Positions 1-9,538 of a stretch of DNA of 64,000 bases are shown here, piece after piece (position 1 is the stretch's first letter; each line of letters starts with the position of its first letter). The stretch is from Rhizobium esperanzae (lineage in GTDB: Bacteria > Pseudomonadota > Alphaproteobacteria > Rhizobiales > Rhizobiaceae), in assembly GCF_014197615.1 (NCBI RefSeq), contig NZ_JACIFY010000006.1, positions 186,001 through 250,000 of the forward strand. The letters are read 5' to 3'. The notes below the pieces were generated by a model. That model worked only from the letters and a program-made list of their open reading frames with translations, ran no database searches and had not been told where the DNA came from. The position numbers were made by a program, and so were the translations under genes.

Positions 1-232
1 TGATACCGGGCTGGCTGGTCGTGGCGCGTCGAACGCTCGAGGGGCTGGCTGGGCTTTGCGAATGAAGACGCGGAATTTCGCCTTCTTTTCGCCGCATAAA
101 AAACATGAGTAAATATGTCAAGATAGTATGGGGACTTATGTTGAATATTTTATTCAAGTTTCAATGATCTTTCCGGGCGTGGCGCAATTGCAACGAAAAC
201 CGCCACAATGCGTTATATCTTCCGCAATCGAC

Positions 233-1228
233 ATGACGGAACCGGATGCATTGAGAACACTTTCGATACTGGCAATCCTCGCCGCTACCGCCTTTCTTAC
301 CGGCGCCCGCCTGCCCCCGCACGGCCCCCTACCCCAACCTCGACCCGACGCCGGGGAGATGACAGCTCCCTCCCCGCTTCCTGATAAGACTGAACCGCCT
401 GCGCCGGATGATGTACCGGCACCTCAGCCAAAACCTGACGTGAAAGAGCCGACGACACCCGCGCCCGACCAGCCGACGGCGCCCCCAACCGAACCGACAA
501 AGCCCGAACCAGCAAAACCCGAACGGGCAAAGCCGGAGCCGTCAGAACCGATGCAAGGCCCGCCGCTGCCGCCGGGCGGGCTCTCAAGCCCGCAGACGCC
601 AGCAGAAGAAAACAAGCCGCCTGCCGAACAGACGCTCGAAGAGCAGCATCTGACGATCGAACCGGAAAGTGACGCGGAACACGCCGAATGCACCGCCGCA
701 CTCCAGGCCTTGGGCGTCACCTTCAAGGAAGCGCCGCGCATCGACGACGGCAACGGCTGCGGCATCGACAAGCCGATCACCGTCTCCGAAGCCCTGCCCG
801 GCATCAAGCTGAAGCCTGAAGCGACGATGCGCTGCCCGGCCGCACTTGCCCTTGCTCGCTGGATGAAGGAGAGCGTTATTCCGGCGGCCTCGGCCGCCCT
901 GCCGGAACAGGGCCGCATCACCACAGTCAACCAGGCAACGTCCTATATGTGCCGCCTGCGCAACAGCGCCGAAACAGGCAAGATCTCCGAACATGCTCGC
1001 GGCAACGCCATCGATATTGCAAGCTTCCATTTCGAAAAGGGCGAGGATGTCGCTGTCCGCTCCCGCCGCGAGGATCCGACGCTGACCGGCGCCTTCCAGC
1101 GCACCGTCAGCGCCGCGGGCTGTCTCTATTTCACCACCGTCCTCGACCCCGAAAGCGACGCCGCCCACGAAACCCATTTCCATCTCGACGTCATCGAGCG
1201 AAAGGGCGGCTATCGCTATTGCCATTGA
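233..1228 (+). CDS. Extensin family protein (extensin-like C-terminal domain)
   Basis: Likely exported cell-wall protein of 331 residues. A hydrophobic segment at about residues 8-24 looks like a signal peptide or N-terminal anchor. Residues about 25-130 are very rich in Pro, Glu, Lys and Ala, like a wall-spanning linker. The C-terminal 190 residues match the extensin-like C domain. They hold an SEHARGNAIDI motif and an HETHFHLD motif, whose His/Asp spacing recalls the zinc sites of M15-type D,D-peptidases, so peptidoglycan cleavage is a reasonable inference. An upstream in-frame ATG at 128 exists, but it adds residues that do not look like a signal peptide, so the ATG at 233 was preferred. 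Confidence 0.85.
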   Translation: MTEPDALRTLSILAILAATAFLTGARLPPHGPLPQPRPDAGEMTAPSPLPDKTEPPAPDDVPAPQPKPDVKEPTTPAPDQPTAPPTEPTKPEPAKPERAKPEPSEPMQGPPLPPGGLSSPQTPAEENKPPAEQTLEEQHLTIEPESDAEHAECTAALQALGVTFKEAPRIDDGNGCGIDKPITVSEALPGIKLKPEATMRCPAALALARWMKESVIPAASAALPEQGRITTVNQATSYMCRLRNSAETGKISEHARGNAIDIASFHFEKGEDVAVRSRREDPTLTGAFQRTVSAAGCLYFTTVLDPESDAAHETHFHLDVIERKGGYRYCH

Positions 1229-1318
1229 TGGTTTCGGCGCTAGCGATTTCCGCTTGAATCCGGCTGTGAAATACCCAAATCGAAGCTGCAGGATGTTGCG
1301 GAGAAGGATCAGCAGCCA

Positions 1319-1546
1319 ATGAAGATCATAGGGAACGTGATCGCGGTTCTCATCATCGTCGCCGTCGGTTTCATCTTCACCGGCGAATTACATTGGTTCC
1401 TGGCGATAGGAATGCTGTTGATTGGCGTGCTGCAAAGCCTTTTCATTTGGCTGTTCATCGATCCGGATTTTGAAAAGGGCTTTCAACGCCGCTTGGCTGA
1501 GCGCTATGGCAAGCCATCCCCCGATCAGAACAACCCCTCGATATAA
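1319..1546 (+). CDS. Small two-helix membrane protein
   Basis: A 75-residue protein with two hydrophobic segments (about residues 5-25 and 28-46) and a charged C-terminal tail. No named family was recognised. Its last 22 bases overlap the 3' end of the convergent fhs gene. Amino-acid composition and the two clean membrane segments favour a real gene, but the function is unknown. Confidence 0.6.
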   Translation: MKIIGNVIAVLIIVAVGFIFTGELHWFLAIGMLLIGVLQSLFIWLFIDPDFEKGFQRRLAERYGKPSPDQNNPSI

Positions 1547-3204
1547 CCCTGGTCGTTCAGGAAGATCCGTTCCGCCGAGGGTGATTTCGGCAGGCCGGGC
1601 ATTGTCATGATCTCGCCGGTGATGGCGACGACGAAGCCGGCTCCGGCTGACAGCCGCACCTCCCGCACCGAGACGATATGGCCTTCCGGCGCGCCGCGCA
1701 GGTTCGGGTCGGTGGAGAAGGAATATTGCGTCTTCGCCATGCAGACCGGCAGCTTGCCGTACCCCTGCTCCTCCCATGTCTGCAACTGGTCGCGCACCGC
1801 CTTGTCGGCCGTCACCTCACCCGCATGGTAGATCTTCGAGGCGACGATCTCGATCTTTTCGAACAGTGAAAGGTCGTCGCCGTAGAGCGGCTGAAATTTC
1901 GCCTGGCCCGAATCGACCAGTTCCACCACCTTGTGCGCCAGTTCCTCGATGCCGGCCGAGCCCTTCGCCCAGTGCTGGCAGAGGATCGCTTCGGCGCCGA
2001 GCCTCGAAACGAATTCCTTCACCGCGGCGATCTCGGCATCGGTATCCGTGACGAAATGATTGATCGCGACGACCACGGGCACGCCGAAGCGGCGCACATT
2101 GGCCACATGCCGGCCGAGATTGGCGCAGCCCTTCTTCAGCGCCGCGACATCCTCCGTGCCGAGATTTTCCTTCTTCACACCGCCATTCATCTTCAGCGCC
2201 CTGACGGTCGCGACGATGACGGCCGCATCCGGCTTCAGACCGGCCTTGCGGCACTTGATGTCGAAGAATTTCTCCGCTCCCAGATCGGCCCCGAAGCCTG
2301 CTTCCGTCACCACATAATCGCCGAGCTTCAGCGCCGTCTTCGTCGCCGTCACCGAATTGCAGCCATGGGCGATGTTGGCGAAGGGGCCGCCGTGTACGAA
2401 GGCCGGATTGTTTTCCAGCGTCTGCACGAGGTTCGGCTGCATCGCATCCTTCAAGAGCACCGCCATGGCGCCGTCGGCTTTCAGATCACGCGCATGCACC
2501 GGCGTCCTGTCGAAGCGGTAGCCGATGATGATGTCGCCGAGCCGCCGCTCCAGATCCTTGAGATCGGTGGCGAGGCAGAGGATCGCCATCACTTCGGAGG
2601 CGACGGTGATATCGAACCCGCCCTGGCGCGGAAAGCCGTTGGCGACGCCGCCGAGCGAGGAGACCATGCTGCGCAGCGCCCGGTCGTTCATATCCATGAC
2701 TCGCCGCCAGGTGATGCGGCGGATGTCGATATTCTCTTCATTGCCCCAGTAGATGTGATTGTCGATCATCGCCGCCAGCAGATTGTGTGCCGAGGTGATC
2801 GCATGGAAATCGCCGGTGAAATGCAGGTTGATGTCTTCCATCGGCACGACCTGCGCATAACCGCCGCCGGCAGCCCCGCCCTTGACGCCGAAGCAGGGGC
2901 CGAGCGAAGCCTCGCGGATGCAGACGATCGCTTTCTTGCCGATCCGGTTCAGTCCGTCACCAAGCCCGACAGTGGTCGTCGTCTTGCCCTCGCCCGCCGG
3001 TGTCGGATTGATCGCGGTGACGAGGATCAGCTTGCCGTCCTTTTTGCCCGCCTGGCCGGCGATGAACTCGGCGCTGACCTTTGCCTTGTCGTGACCATAG
3101 GGGACGAGTTGCTCGGCCGGAATGTCGAGCTTCGCCCCGATCTCGAAGATCGGCTTCTTGGCTGCGGCGCGCGCGATCTCGATATCGGATTTGATGGATG
3201 GCAT
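1525..3204 (-). CDS. fhs: Formate--tetrahydrofolate ligase
   Basis: ATP-dependent ligation of formate to tetrahydrofolate, giving 10-formyl-THF for one-carbon metabolism; a cytosolic enzyme. The 559 residues match the full family length. The phosphate-binding loop [10 protein letters not shown] sits at about residues 68-77, and the family stretches [19 protein letters not shown] and [16 protein letters not shown] are present. The ATG at 3204 is preceded by GAGGGAC. The gene stands alone, convergent with the small membrane-protein gene and divergent from the UPF0114 gene. Confidence 0.97.
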   Translation of the reverse strand: MPSIKSDIEIARAAAKKPIFEIGAKLDIPAEQLVPYGHDKAKVSAEFIAGQAGKKDGKLILVTAINPTPAGEGKTTTTVGLGDGLNRIGKKAIVCIREASLGPCFGVKGGAAGGGYAQVVPMEDINLHFTGDFHAITSAHNLLAAMIDNHIYWGNEENIDIRRITWRRVMDMNDRALRSMVSSLGGVANGFPRQGGFDITVASEVMAILCLATDLKDLERRLGDIIIGYRFDRTPVHARDLKADGAMAVLLKDAMQPNLVQTLENNPAFVHGGPFANIAHGCNSVTATKTALKLGDYVVTEAGFGADLGAEKFFDIKCRKAGLKPDAAVIVATVRALKMNGGVKKENLGTEDVAALKKGCANLGRHVANVRRFGVPVVVAINHFVTDTDAEIAAVKEFVSRLGAEAILCQHWAKGSAGIEELAHKVVELVDSGQAKFQPLYGDDLSLFEKIEIVASKIYHAGEVTADKAVRDQLQTWEEQGYGKLPVCMAKTQYSFSTDPNLRGAPEGHIVSVREVRLSAGAGFVVAITGEIMTMPGLPKSPSAERIFLNDQGYIEGLF

Positions 3205-3360
3205 CGATGTCCCTCGTCCCGGCCTCCGCAGGCGCGAAGGCGTTTGTCCTCGTCAATGGGATATCGAAATATCGGCAAGCTGTGAATAGTGCTCGCCTTG
3301 CGGCCGCCCCGCTGGACGGCTATGTGGCGGGCAACGATCGCGGTTTGACAGGATGAAGAC

Positions 3361-3891
3361 ATGAAAGCACTGGAATTGATCATCGAGCGCATCATCCTGT
3401 CGAGCCGCTGGATCCTCGTCGCCTTCTATATAGGCTTGGTACTGGCGCTCGCCGTCTATGCCGTTTCCTTCGGCTACAAGCTCCTGAAGATCGCCTCCGG
3501 CGTCTTTGCCCTCGATGAGGCGGAGATGATCCTTGCCATGCTCAGCCTGATCGATGCGGCCCTTGTCGCAAGCCTGATCGTCATGGTGATGATCTCGGGT
3601 TACGAGAATTTCGTCAGCCGCTTCGACGAGGCCAGTGAAGCCGACAACGAAGTCTCCTTTCTCGGCAAGCTCGATTCAGGCAGCCTGAAGATCAAGGTCG
3701 CCTCCTCGATCGTCGCCATCTCCTCCATCCACCTGCTCCAGGTCTTTCTCAATGCCGACAAATACGAGGACGGCAAGATCATGTGGCTGACGCTCATGCA
3801 CCTCGCCTTCGTCGCCTCCGCCGTCATGCTCGGCTTCCTGGAGAAGCTGATGAGCGCGACGTCGAAGAATGATTTGAAGGACAAGGGATAA
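3361..3891 (+). CDS. UPF0114 (YqhA/TIGR00645) family membrane protein
   Basis: Integral inner-membrane protein of 176 residues with about four hydrophobic segments (near residues 14-40, 55-80, 110-128 and 135-157). The start (MKALELIIERIILSSRW) and the SGYENFVSRFD stretch are typical of UPF0114/YqhA proteins, whose biochemical role is not established. It is a monocistronic gene between two genes on the other strand. Confidence 0.88.
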   Translation: MKALELIIERIILSSRWILVAFYIGLVLALAVYAVSFGYKLLKIASGVFALDEAEMILAMLSLIDAALVASLIVMVMISGYENFVSRFDEASEADNEVSFLGKLDSGSLKIKVASSIVAISSIHLLQVFLNADKYEDGKIMWLTLMHLAFVASAVMLGFLEKLMSATSKNDLKDKG

Positions 3892-3958
3892 AGGCACGAC
3901 GAACTGGCCGTTCCGTCAGTGTGTGGGAAAATCGCCTTTTAAGGCGTTCTCTTCCGCA

Positions 3959-5575
3959 TCAATTCGAGGCCGTAGCAGGAACGATCTCTGCCGCAGCTTT
4001 TCCGGGGCATTGAAGACTTTCCTTGGCATCGGGTCCACACAGGCGATCGCCGGGCTCATCGCCATAAGGGATGATGCCATTGACGATGCCGAGCTCGAGC
4101 GCCTGAGCTCGAGGAATATCCTTTCGCTCGATCGGGGTCGCGAGCATCATCGTCTTGAAAGACTCGGTATTGACGCCCATCTCGTCGACATAGGCGAAGA
4201 ATTTCGTAGCTTCAGCCGCCGTGGGTCTCGCAAAGCCGATATCGGAATATCCGATAATCCGCGGCGTTCCGCTCATCAAGACGAGAGTACATGTCGAAAG
4301 GCAGTATGCGCCGCCCGCAGAGACCTCTCCTCCGGTCGGTCCGCTTTTGGCCATGCTCGCCTTGCAACGCGGGTTCAGCGTCGGGCAGTTCGGCAACCGC
4401 GTTCTGCCAACCGAGGTCTCCAGACCGGCAGCACGGATCATGCGCCCCATTGCGAAAGCCGCATCCATGTCCCCGCCATTGGACTGAAGGACGATCGGCA
4501 GCTTTCTGTCGCCGAGTGTCTTCAAAATCGCCTTCAGCCGAGCCGGTGTATCGGGCGCGATGTCTCCCTCCGCAGAAATCCACTGCGTGCACTCCTCCTG
4601 GCAATTGCCATGATACATCAGGAGAAAGTCCATCGAATGGGGTGTCGGCAGTTTGTCGCTTGCGGCTGCAGCCCGCGCGAGCGCATCGACCGCCGAACGG
4701 CTGTGGCAGACGGCATCGGCGGCTGCACCCGGCATGCAGAGCGGCATGCCGGGCCACTCATTGTAAGCCAGCATGTCGGTGTTCAGCCCCATGCGAAGTG
4801 CATCCGCGGGCGGTACGATCGTGATACGATCCGGAGCCGTGCTCATCATCAAAGCGATCAGATCGCCGCTGACGCCCATCTCCTTCAAATAGGTCGTCAG
4901 GGCAGCGGTAGCCTTCTTGCCGAGCTTGGTGGAACTGCTCTGCCCCACCGCCTTGCGTCCAACTTCCTTACGGGAAATTTCCTGCTTCTTGCCGTTCACG
5001 ATCTTGTATTCGATACGATAGGAAATCCGCACCTTATTGTAGACGGTCGTGATCTGGTGCACGCCGATGAAGGCCCATTGCGACGAGACGCGCGAGGTGC
5101 CGCCGGCGAAGGCCAGGGGACATGCGGAAAAACAGTATGCACCATCCGAATAGGTGACGCCGGCCGAGCTGCCATCCTTTGCGATAGCCGCGGCGCAAAG
5201 CGCATCATCCGCCGGGCAGTCCTTCAGTCGGGTGCCCCCGACGGCTGTTTCCAGGCCTGCCTTGCGGATCATCCGGCCCATCGCATAGGCAGCATCCACC
5301 TCGCCACCTTCCGACTGGAAGACGACGGGCAGTTTCCGGTCTCCGATTTTCTTCAGAACTTTTCTGAGCTGGGCGGGAGTATCGGAGGTTATCCGCCCCT
5401 CTGCCGAGATCCATTCAGGACAGTCTTCCATGCAGAGGAGGCTGCGTACAATGATGAAACGCATCGGGGGCTGCCCCGTCTGGTTCTTCTGCTCGGCGGC
5501 CTGCGAGGTCGCGGCCCCGATCGGCAAGCTCAGAAAAAATAAGGCAAGTAATATCAGAGAAAACAGATGCTTCAT
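3959..5575 (-). CDS. Periplasmic protein with two tandem ClpP/crotonase-like domains (COG3904-like)
   Basis: A 538-residue exported protein. The ATG at 5575 is chosen because it directly precedes a signal peptide (MKHLFSLILLALFFLSLPIGA); an in-frame ATG lies 24 bases upstream. Two homologous domains follow, about residues 38-265 and 315-495. Each has a WISAEG...TPA start, a GDRKLP(V/I)V strand, an S(E/N)GG(E/D) turn and an AMGRMIR helix. The putative nucleophile Ser lies in CFSAC (about residue 150) and CLSTC (about 427). A His in IGVHQ (about 173) is replaced by Ala in the second copy (IGFAR). The fold is inferred to be ClpP-like and the substrate is unknown. The first copy may be active and the second degenerate. 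Confidence 0.75.
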   Translation of the reverse strand: MKHLFSLILLALFFLSLPIGAATSQAAEQKNQTGQPPMRFIIVRSLLCMEDCPEWISAEGRITSDTPAQLRKVLKKIGDRKLPVVFQSEGGEVDAAYAMGRMIRKAGLETAVGGTRLKDCPADDALCAAAIAKDGSSAGVTYSDGAYCFSACPLAFAGGTSRVSSQWAFIGVHQITTVYNKVRISYRIEYKIVNGKKQEISRKEVGRKAVGQSSSTKLGKKATAALTTYLKEMGVSGDLIALMMSTAPDRITIVPPADALRMGLNTDMLAYNEWPGMPLCMPGAAADAVCHSRSAVDALARAAAASDKLPTPHSMDFLLMYHGNCQEECTQWISAEGDIAPDTPARLKAILKTLGDRKLPIVLQSNGGDMDAAFAMGRMIRAAGLETSVGRTRLPNCPTLNPRCKASMAKSGPTGGEVSAGGAYCLSTCTLVLMSGTPRIIGYSDIGFARPTAAEATKFFAYVDEMGVNTESFKTMMLATPIERKDIPRAQALELGIVNGIIPYGDEPGDRLCGPDAKESLQCPGKAAAEIVPATASN

Positions 5576-5929
5576 AAAAACAAAAATTGCAAAGCGCACG
5601 ATTAAATCGCCTCATTTATACATGGCAGCAGGCTTAGCAATTGCACTGAACCGCAGCAGTCGCATTTCGATGGCCGTGTCGCCCAGCCTCTTTCCCGAAG
5701 TGATTCTCTTTCTATCTGGTCCGAGAGAATTCACGGTTATCCACTCGCATACAATGTTACCGATACCAAAACGCTACTAGTATCAGTGATAGCTCAACCG
5801 AGGCGCGCGCAATTGTGACTAATTCTTCACAATTTGGGTCAATCGGCTTGCCTGAAGGCAATTGGGACTAGCATCCCAAGGGTTTTCCGTATTTGATAGC
5901 GGTAACATTAGGCTGCCGGGGGCGTACGA
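5576..5929. promoter_or_regulatory. Divergent intergenic region with a perfect 8-bp inverted repeat upstream of luxR
   Basis: These 354 bases separate the exported-protein gene from the LuxR gene and are clearly more AT-rich than the flanks. At 5811-5834 lies a perfect inverted repeat, AATTGTGA, 8-base spacer, TCACAATT. The core TGTGA/TCACA resembles CRP/FNR-type half-sites, but the spacing is 8 rather than 6. It lies about 100 bases before the LuxR start, so it could be an operator for that gene. The binding protein is unknown. Confidence 0.5.
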
Positions 5930-6655
5930 ATGTCTTACATGACCACCTCTGAAAGACAGTCATTGCTTTCGGCAGAGCTTGCTGTTGCACGAACGCGCAG
6001 TCTGTTTGCACAGGCGCTAGGCAGGGTCTCGGCAGCCTTCGGATTGTCGCATGCGACGCTGATGCACGCCCCTTCTCCCGAAGACCTCCTGCTGAGGCCC
6101 CTGCTGATCGAAACGTCGCTTCCGACCGCCTATATCAGAGAGTTCGACCGCGCCCATATGATGCGCGGCTGTCCATTTGGCCTGCGACTAAGGGAGTCCG
6201 CAGTCCCGCCGGTTTGGCACCTCAACGACGCCGTCAATGGTCAGGCCTTCCCGGCTGAATTGCGTGCCTTGATGCTGCGCCACGCCATACCGGCAGGCGT
6301 TGCCATGCCGACCATTACTGCCGACGGTCAGCGCTTGGTCTTCTGGTTCTGCGGCGAGCGCGCCGCACTTGGCCAGAGCGAAGTCAATGAACTGGCAATG
6401 ATCATCCTGCATGCACTCGATGCGTATAATGCAGTGAAGCGCAATGAGGAATGCACGCATAACGCGCTATCGATCCGAGAGCTGGAAGTTGTGCGCTGGA
6501 CCGCCCAGGGCAAGACCTCGATCGAAATCGGCCAGATTCTGACCCTCTCGGACCATACGGTGAACGCCTATATGACGAACGCGATCAAAAAACTTGATTG
6601 CGTCAACCGTACCCAGTTGGTCGCGAAGGCAATTCGATTGAAGCTGATCAACTGA
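5930..6655 (+). CDS. LuxR-family transcriptional regulator (solo, autoinducer-domain type)
   Basis: DNA-binding regulator of 241 residues. An N-terminal autoinducer-binding-like domain spans about residues 20-160 and a GerE-type helix-turn-helix spans about 175-235 (LSIRELEVVRWTAQGKTS, then SDHTVNAYMTNAIKKL). No luxI-type synthase is encoded in the window. In the ligand pocket region the usual Asp-Pro pair appears as Cys-Pro (MMRGCPFG), while the later Pro-x-x-Trp is kept (VPPVW). Binding of a standard acyl-homoserine lactone is therefore doubtful. The broken PAS gene begins 18 bases downstream. Confidence 0.85.
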   Translation: MSYMTTSERQSLLSAELAVARTRSLFAQALGRVSAAFGLSHATLMHAPSPEDLLLRPLLIETSLPTAYIREFDRAHMMRGCPFGLRLRESAVPPVWHLNDAVNGQAFPAELRALMLRHAIPAGVAMPTITADGQRLVFWFCGERAALGQSEVNELAMIILHALDAYNAVKRNEECTHNALSIRELEVVRWTAQGKTSIEIGQILTLSDHTVNAYMTNAIKKLDCVNRTQLVAKAIRLKLIN

Positions 6656-6673
6656 GAGTCGGCACGTCGTCCC

Positions 6674-7149
6674 GTGATCTGGGGTATCGTGTCTTTTCGC
6701 TTCGAACAGCCCGTCACTGACAAGGCAGAGCAGCCCCGCGCCCACATCGGCATCACCGATGCGGAGATCGTCCAGATGTTTGCCGCCCATCGCCTTTCGG
6801 CGTCTGGCGCATCGACATCGAAACAGGACATTTCTTCGCAAGCGAGGATGTACACACGATCTTCGACCTCCCTTATGGCAACGGCCCCGTCAACCTGACG
6901 GAACTGATGTCGCGCATCCACGAGGAAGATCGCAGCCTGATCGCCCAGACCTTCGAAGAGGCGAGCCTTCACGGCCTCGGCTTCCATTTCGTCTACCGCA
7001 TCGACAACCGGCTTGGCGGCTACAAACTGGTACGCAGCGTCGGCCGCTTTCGTGATGATGAAAGCGGCGGCAGCATCGTCGGCATCCCTTACGAGTTCGT
7101 CGAGAAGCTGCGCGTCGTCGGCTTCGAGGACAATATGATACCCCGCTAA
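6674..7149 (+). pseudogene. PAS-domain protein with a frameshift near its 5' end
   Basis: A GTG start at 6674 opens a frame encoding GITDAEIVQMFAAHR. At about 6790-6796 the coding sense moves to another frame, which encodes FGVWRIDIETGHFFASEDV and continues through a PAS-like domain (LMSRIHEEDRSLI, GFHFVYRI) to the stop at 7147-7149. The second frame has no ATG, GTG or TTG before the internal ATG at 6907, and it is closed upstream by a stop at 6718. This argues for a net one-base loss (or two-base gain) rather than a late start. It could instead be annotated as an 80-residue fragment from 6907. Confidence 0.65.
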
Positions 7150-7160
7150 TTCGGTAATGC

Positions 7161-8291
7161 TCAGCGATCGAGCACCGAGCGGATTTCCACCAGGTTCGAA
7201 CGCACTCTGAGAATATAGAAGCCCATGGTGGCGAGGTGACTCGGCATGATCCACCCATCTTCGCGCCCGTTCGAGATGATCGCCGGCTGAATGCGCAGTG
7301 CTGCCTGGAACTGCCGCGTCGTGCCGCTCCAGATCGCGCCGAGATTACGCTCCTGCACCACCTGCGAGAAATCCGCCTGCGCAGCGGTCAGGATGGCGTA
7401 ATAGGCATAGAGCTGGCCGTAGGCGAACCAGAACCGGTCGTCGGCGCGCGTATCGAACCAGCCGCGATTGTGGTGCTCCGAGCGTTCGGCGAGCATGTCG
7501 GAGGTACTGCCGAGATCGTTGGCGATGCGGTCGATGAACTGCATCAGATTGTCGGCGCGGCCATCGAAAATGGCATTGCAGGCGGCGAGATCGGTGTTGA
7601 ACTTGCGCAGGTCTCCGATTGCCGTGCGATAGAAGGAAGGCGTCGGCGTCTTCGGGCCGAAGGGATTGAGCCCAAAATACCAGCTGTATTCGTCGAACTG
7701 CAGATTGCCTCGCGCACGCTGCAGATCGTTGTTGATGCCCGACGTGCCGCGCACGCGCCCGAGCGTATCGACAAGCTCCGCCGACGTCCGGCGGACCGCC
7801 TGGTTGATGCCACGCTGGAACGAGGCCTTGTTATCGAGGAAGGGCGTATGATCCCAGTCAATGCCGAAGAAGCCCGCCTTGTAGAGCAACATGGAGGATA
7901 TCCATGCATTCTGGTTGACATTGAAATCGGTCAGGTCGGCCGTAACGTCGACGATGGCCGAACGCTGGCAGGTCTTGGCGGCCGCCGTCCCGGCTCCCTC
8001 GGCCGCAGGCAGCTCCTGCCCGGCGGGAACCTTGCGTTCGGAAAGCCGGTACTGGTCGACGAAGGCGGTGTTGAAATTCGTCCAGACCTGCGTCTGCCAG
8101 AAGAAATAGCCGTAAAGCACGACGAAGAGCGCCACGAATGCGACAACCGGCAGCCGGATCATCCAGCTCCGGCGCTGATACCAGCCATGCGCGGCAAGAA
8201 AGGGCCAGAAGGCCCAGGCGGAAAACAGGCGGGCCCAGCGACCGATCATTTGGCCGATCAGTCTGAAAAAACCGGCTATCCGGTCAAACAT
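7161..8291 (-). CDS. DUF2333 family membrane-anchored protein
   Basis: A 376-residue protein with one clear membrane segment near residues 48-68 (IRLPVVAFVALFVVLYGYFFW) and a large following domain. The N-terminal MFDRIAGFFRLIG and the body match DUF2333 proteins of alphaproteobacteria, which have no assigned function. The upstream gene on the same strand (coiled-coil protein) ends 144 bases before it, so the two may be co-transcribed. Confidence 0.8.
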   Translation of the reverse strand: MFDRIAGFFRLIGQMIGRWARLFSAWAFWPFLAAHGWYQRRSWMIRLPVVAFVALFVVLYGYFFWQTQVWTNFNTAFVDQYRLSERKVPAGQELPAAEGAGTAAAKTCQRSAIVDVTADLTDFNVNQNAWISSMLLYKAGFFGIDWDHTPFLDNKASFQRGINQAVRRTSAELVDTLGRVRGTSGINNDLQRARGNLQFDEYSWYFGLNPFGPKTPTPSFYRTAIGDLRKFNTDLAACNAIFDGRADNLMQFIDRIANDLGSTSDMLAERSEHHNRGWFDTRADDRFWFAYGQLYAYYAILTAAQADFSQVVQERNLGAIWSGTTRQFQAALRIQPAIISNGREDGWIMPSHLATMGFYILRVRSNLVEIRSVLDR

Positions 8292-8435
8292 CGTCGTCTC
8301 CTGTCAGGCGAGGCGAACATCAGGACATTTCGGCCCTTTGCATCACATATGCGCTGGATGGGCCGAGCACAACACGAGGACTTCGATTTTCCGAAGCGCT
8401 CGTCGCGCAAAAGCGCGCGAACCGCACCCCGCGGC

Positions 8436-9506
8436 TCAGGAACGCGGGAAAGGCAGGCTGAAACGGAACGACCTGCGCGCCGTGTCGATGAGAGGCGCTC
8501 CCGATGTTTCCGGCGGTTCGGCATAGGCCGGAAACCTTCGGGCGGCCTCGAGATCGGCGCGGCTCTTGCGCCGCTCCAGATCCTGGGCGACCAGCATGCC
8601 CTTCTCGAACAGCCTGATCGGCGGGGCGATATCGGGAAAGAGTTCCGGCTTGATCCGCATCTTCATGCCCGGCCGGTCGGTATCGACCTGCGCCTGGTAG
8701 ATGATCAGCCGCTCCTCGACGTCGATCATCAGCTTGCGCAGCAGCACGTTGCAGGCGGCGATCCGGCCGTTCAGCGAATCGACAAAGGCCTGAAACAGGC
8801 CGATGAAACGCTCGCGCCGCTGGCTTTCGTCGCGCATCTCGTGCTCCTCGGCTGAAATCCGCTCGGCTTCCGCCTTCAGCGCCCGCCGTTCGGCCTCCAT
8901 CTGCTCCCAATGCGCCCTGTTGCCGTAGACGCCGATCCGGCCCTGGGTTGTCAGCGCCTTGGCGTTGAGCTCCTTCATCTTGAGGCGGGCGATATCGATG
9001 GAATCGACCAGCCGGCGCCGTTGCTCGACGATATCGACGAGGCCGCGTTCGGCTGCCTTGTGACATTCAACGATCGAGCTGCGCTGGCCGGCGATCAGCC
9101 TGGCGAGCGCATCCGATTTCGCCAGAAGGTCGAGCAGCCGTTCAATCACCGGCGCCTCGCGCACGCGTTCGGTATACATGCGCCACATCCGCTGCCGCGA
9201 GGTCCAGCCGGCCATTTTTTCGCGCAGCGTCAGGCCGCGGAACCTGTCGAGATCGGCCGAAACCTCGGCCGTCATCCGGTCGAGCGAAAAGACCAGTTCG
9301 GCCAGCAACGCATCCAACGCCGCATTGTCTGCGATATGGGCCTGGAACCGACCATTCTGTTCGAGAAAGATCTCGTCGGCCGACCGCGTTTCGTCGCCAT
9401 TGAAGGCACGGATGCAGGCCACGCAATAGGCTCCGTCGGCCGCAATCCTGTCGGCAAGGCCGCCTGCGGCTTCGTATTGGCTATCGAATGGCGGAGGTTT
9501 GCGCAC
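8436..9506 (-). CDS. Hypothetical coiled-coil protein upstream of the DUF2333 gene
   Basis: A 356-residue soluble protein with no signal peptide or membrane segment. Residues about 165-250 are Lys/Arg/Glu-rich with heptad character (KAAERGLVDIVEQRRRLVDS, EQMEAERRALKAEAERIS), suggesting a coiled coil. The N-terminal region contains a CVAC pair. No family was recognised. Composition and length support a real gene. Its position before the DUF2333 gene suggests a shared, unknown role. Confidence 0.65.
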   Translation of the reverse strand: MRKPPPFDSQYEAAGGLADRIAADGAYCVACIRAFNGDETRSADEIFLEQNGRFQAHIADNAALDALLAELVFSLDRMTAEVSADLDRFRGLTLREKMAGWTSRQRMWRMYTERVREAPVIERLLDLLAKSDALARLIAGQRSSIVECHKAAERGLVDIVEQRRRLVDSIDIARLKMKELNAKALTTQGRIGVYGNRAHWEQMEAERRALKAEAERISAEEHEMRDESQRRERFIGLFQAFVDSLNGRIAACNVLLRKLMIDVEERLIIYQAQVDTDRPGMKMRIKPELFPDIAPPIRLFEKGMLVAQDLERRKSRADLEAARRFPAYAEPPETSGAPLIDTARRSFRFSLPFPRS

Positions 9507-9538
9507 CAGGCTCTCCAGGGAATCTCATGCTTGCCAAG

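Noticed and set aside
1..232. Possible 3' end of an upstream gene at the left edge
   Set aside because: Frames closing at about 65, 110 and 115 are too short to assign, and none has a recognisable sequence.
297..1225. Long open frames on the minus strand across the extensin-like gene
   Set aside because: They are Arg/Ala-rich mirror images caused by high GC at third codon positions; the plus-strand frame has the signal peptide and recognised domain.
1933..3285. 450-codon open frame on the plus strand opposite fhs
   Set aside because: It is antisense to a complete formate-THF ligase and its translation has low-complexity, His/Arg/Asp-rich composition without family features.
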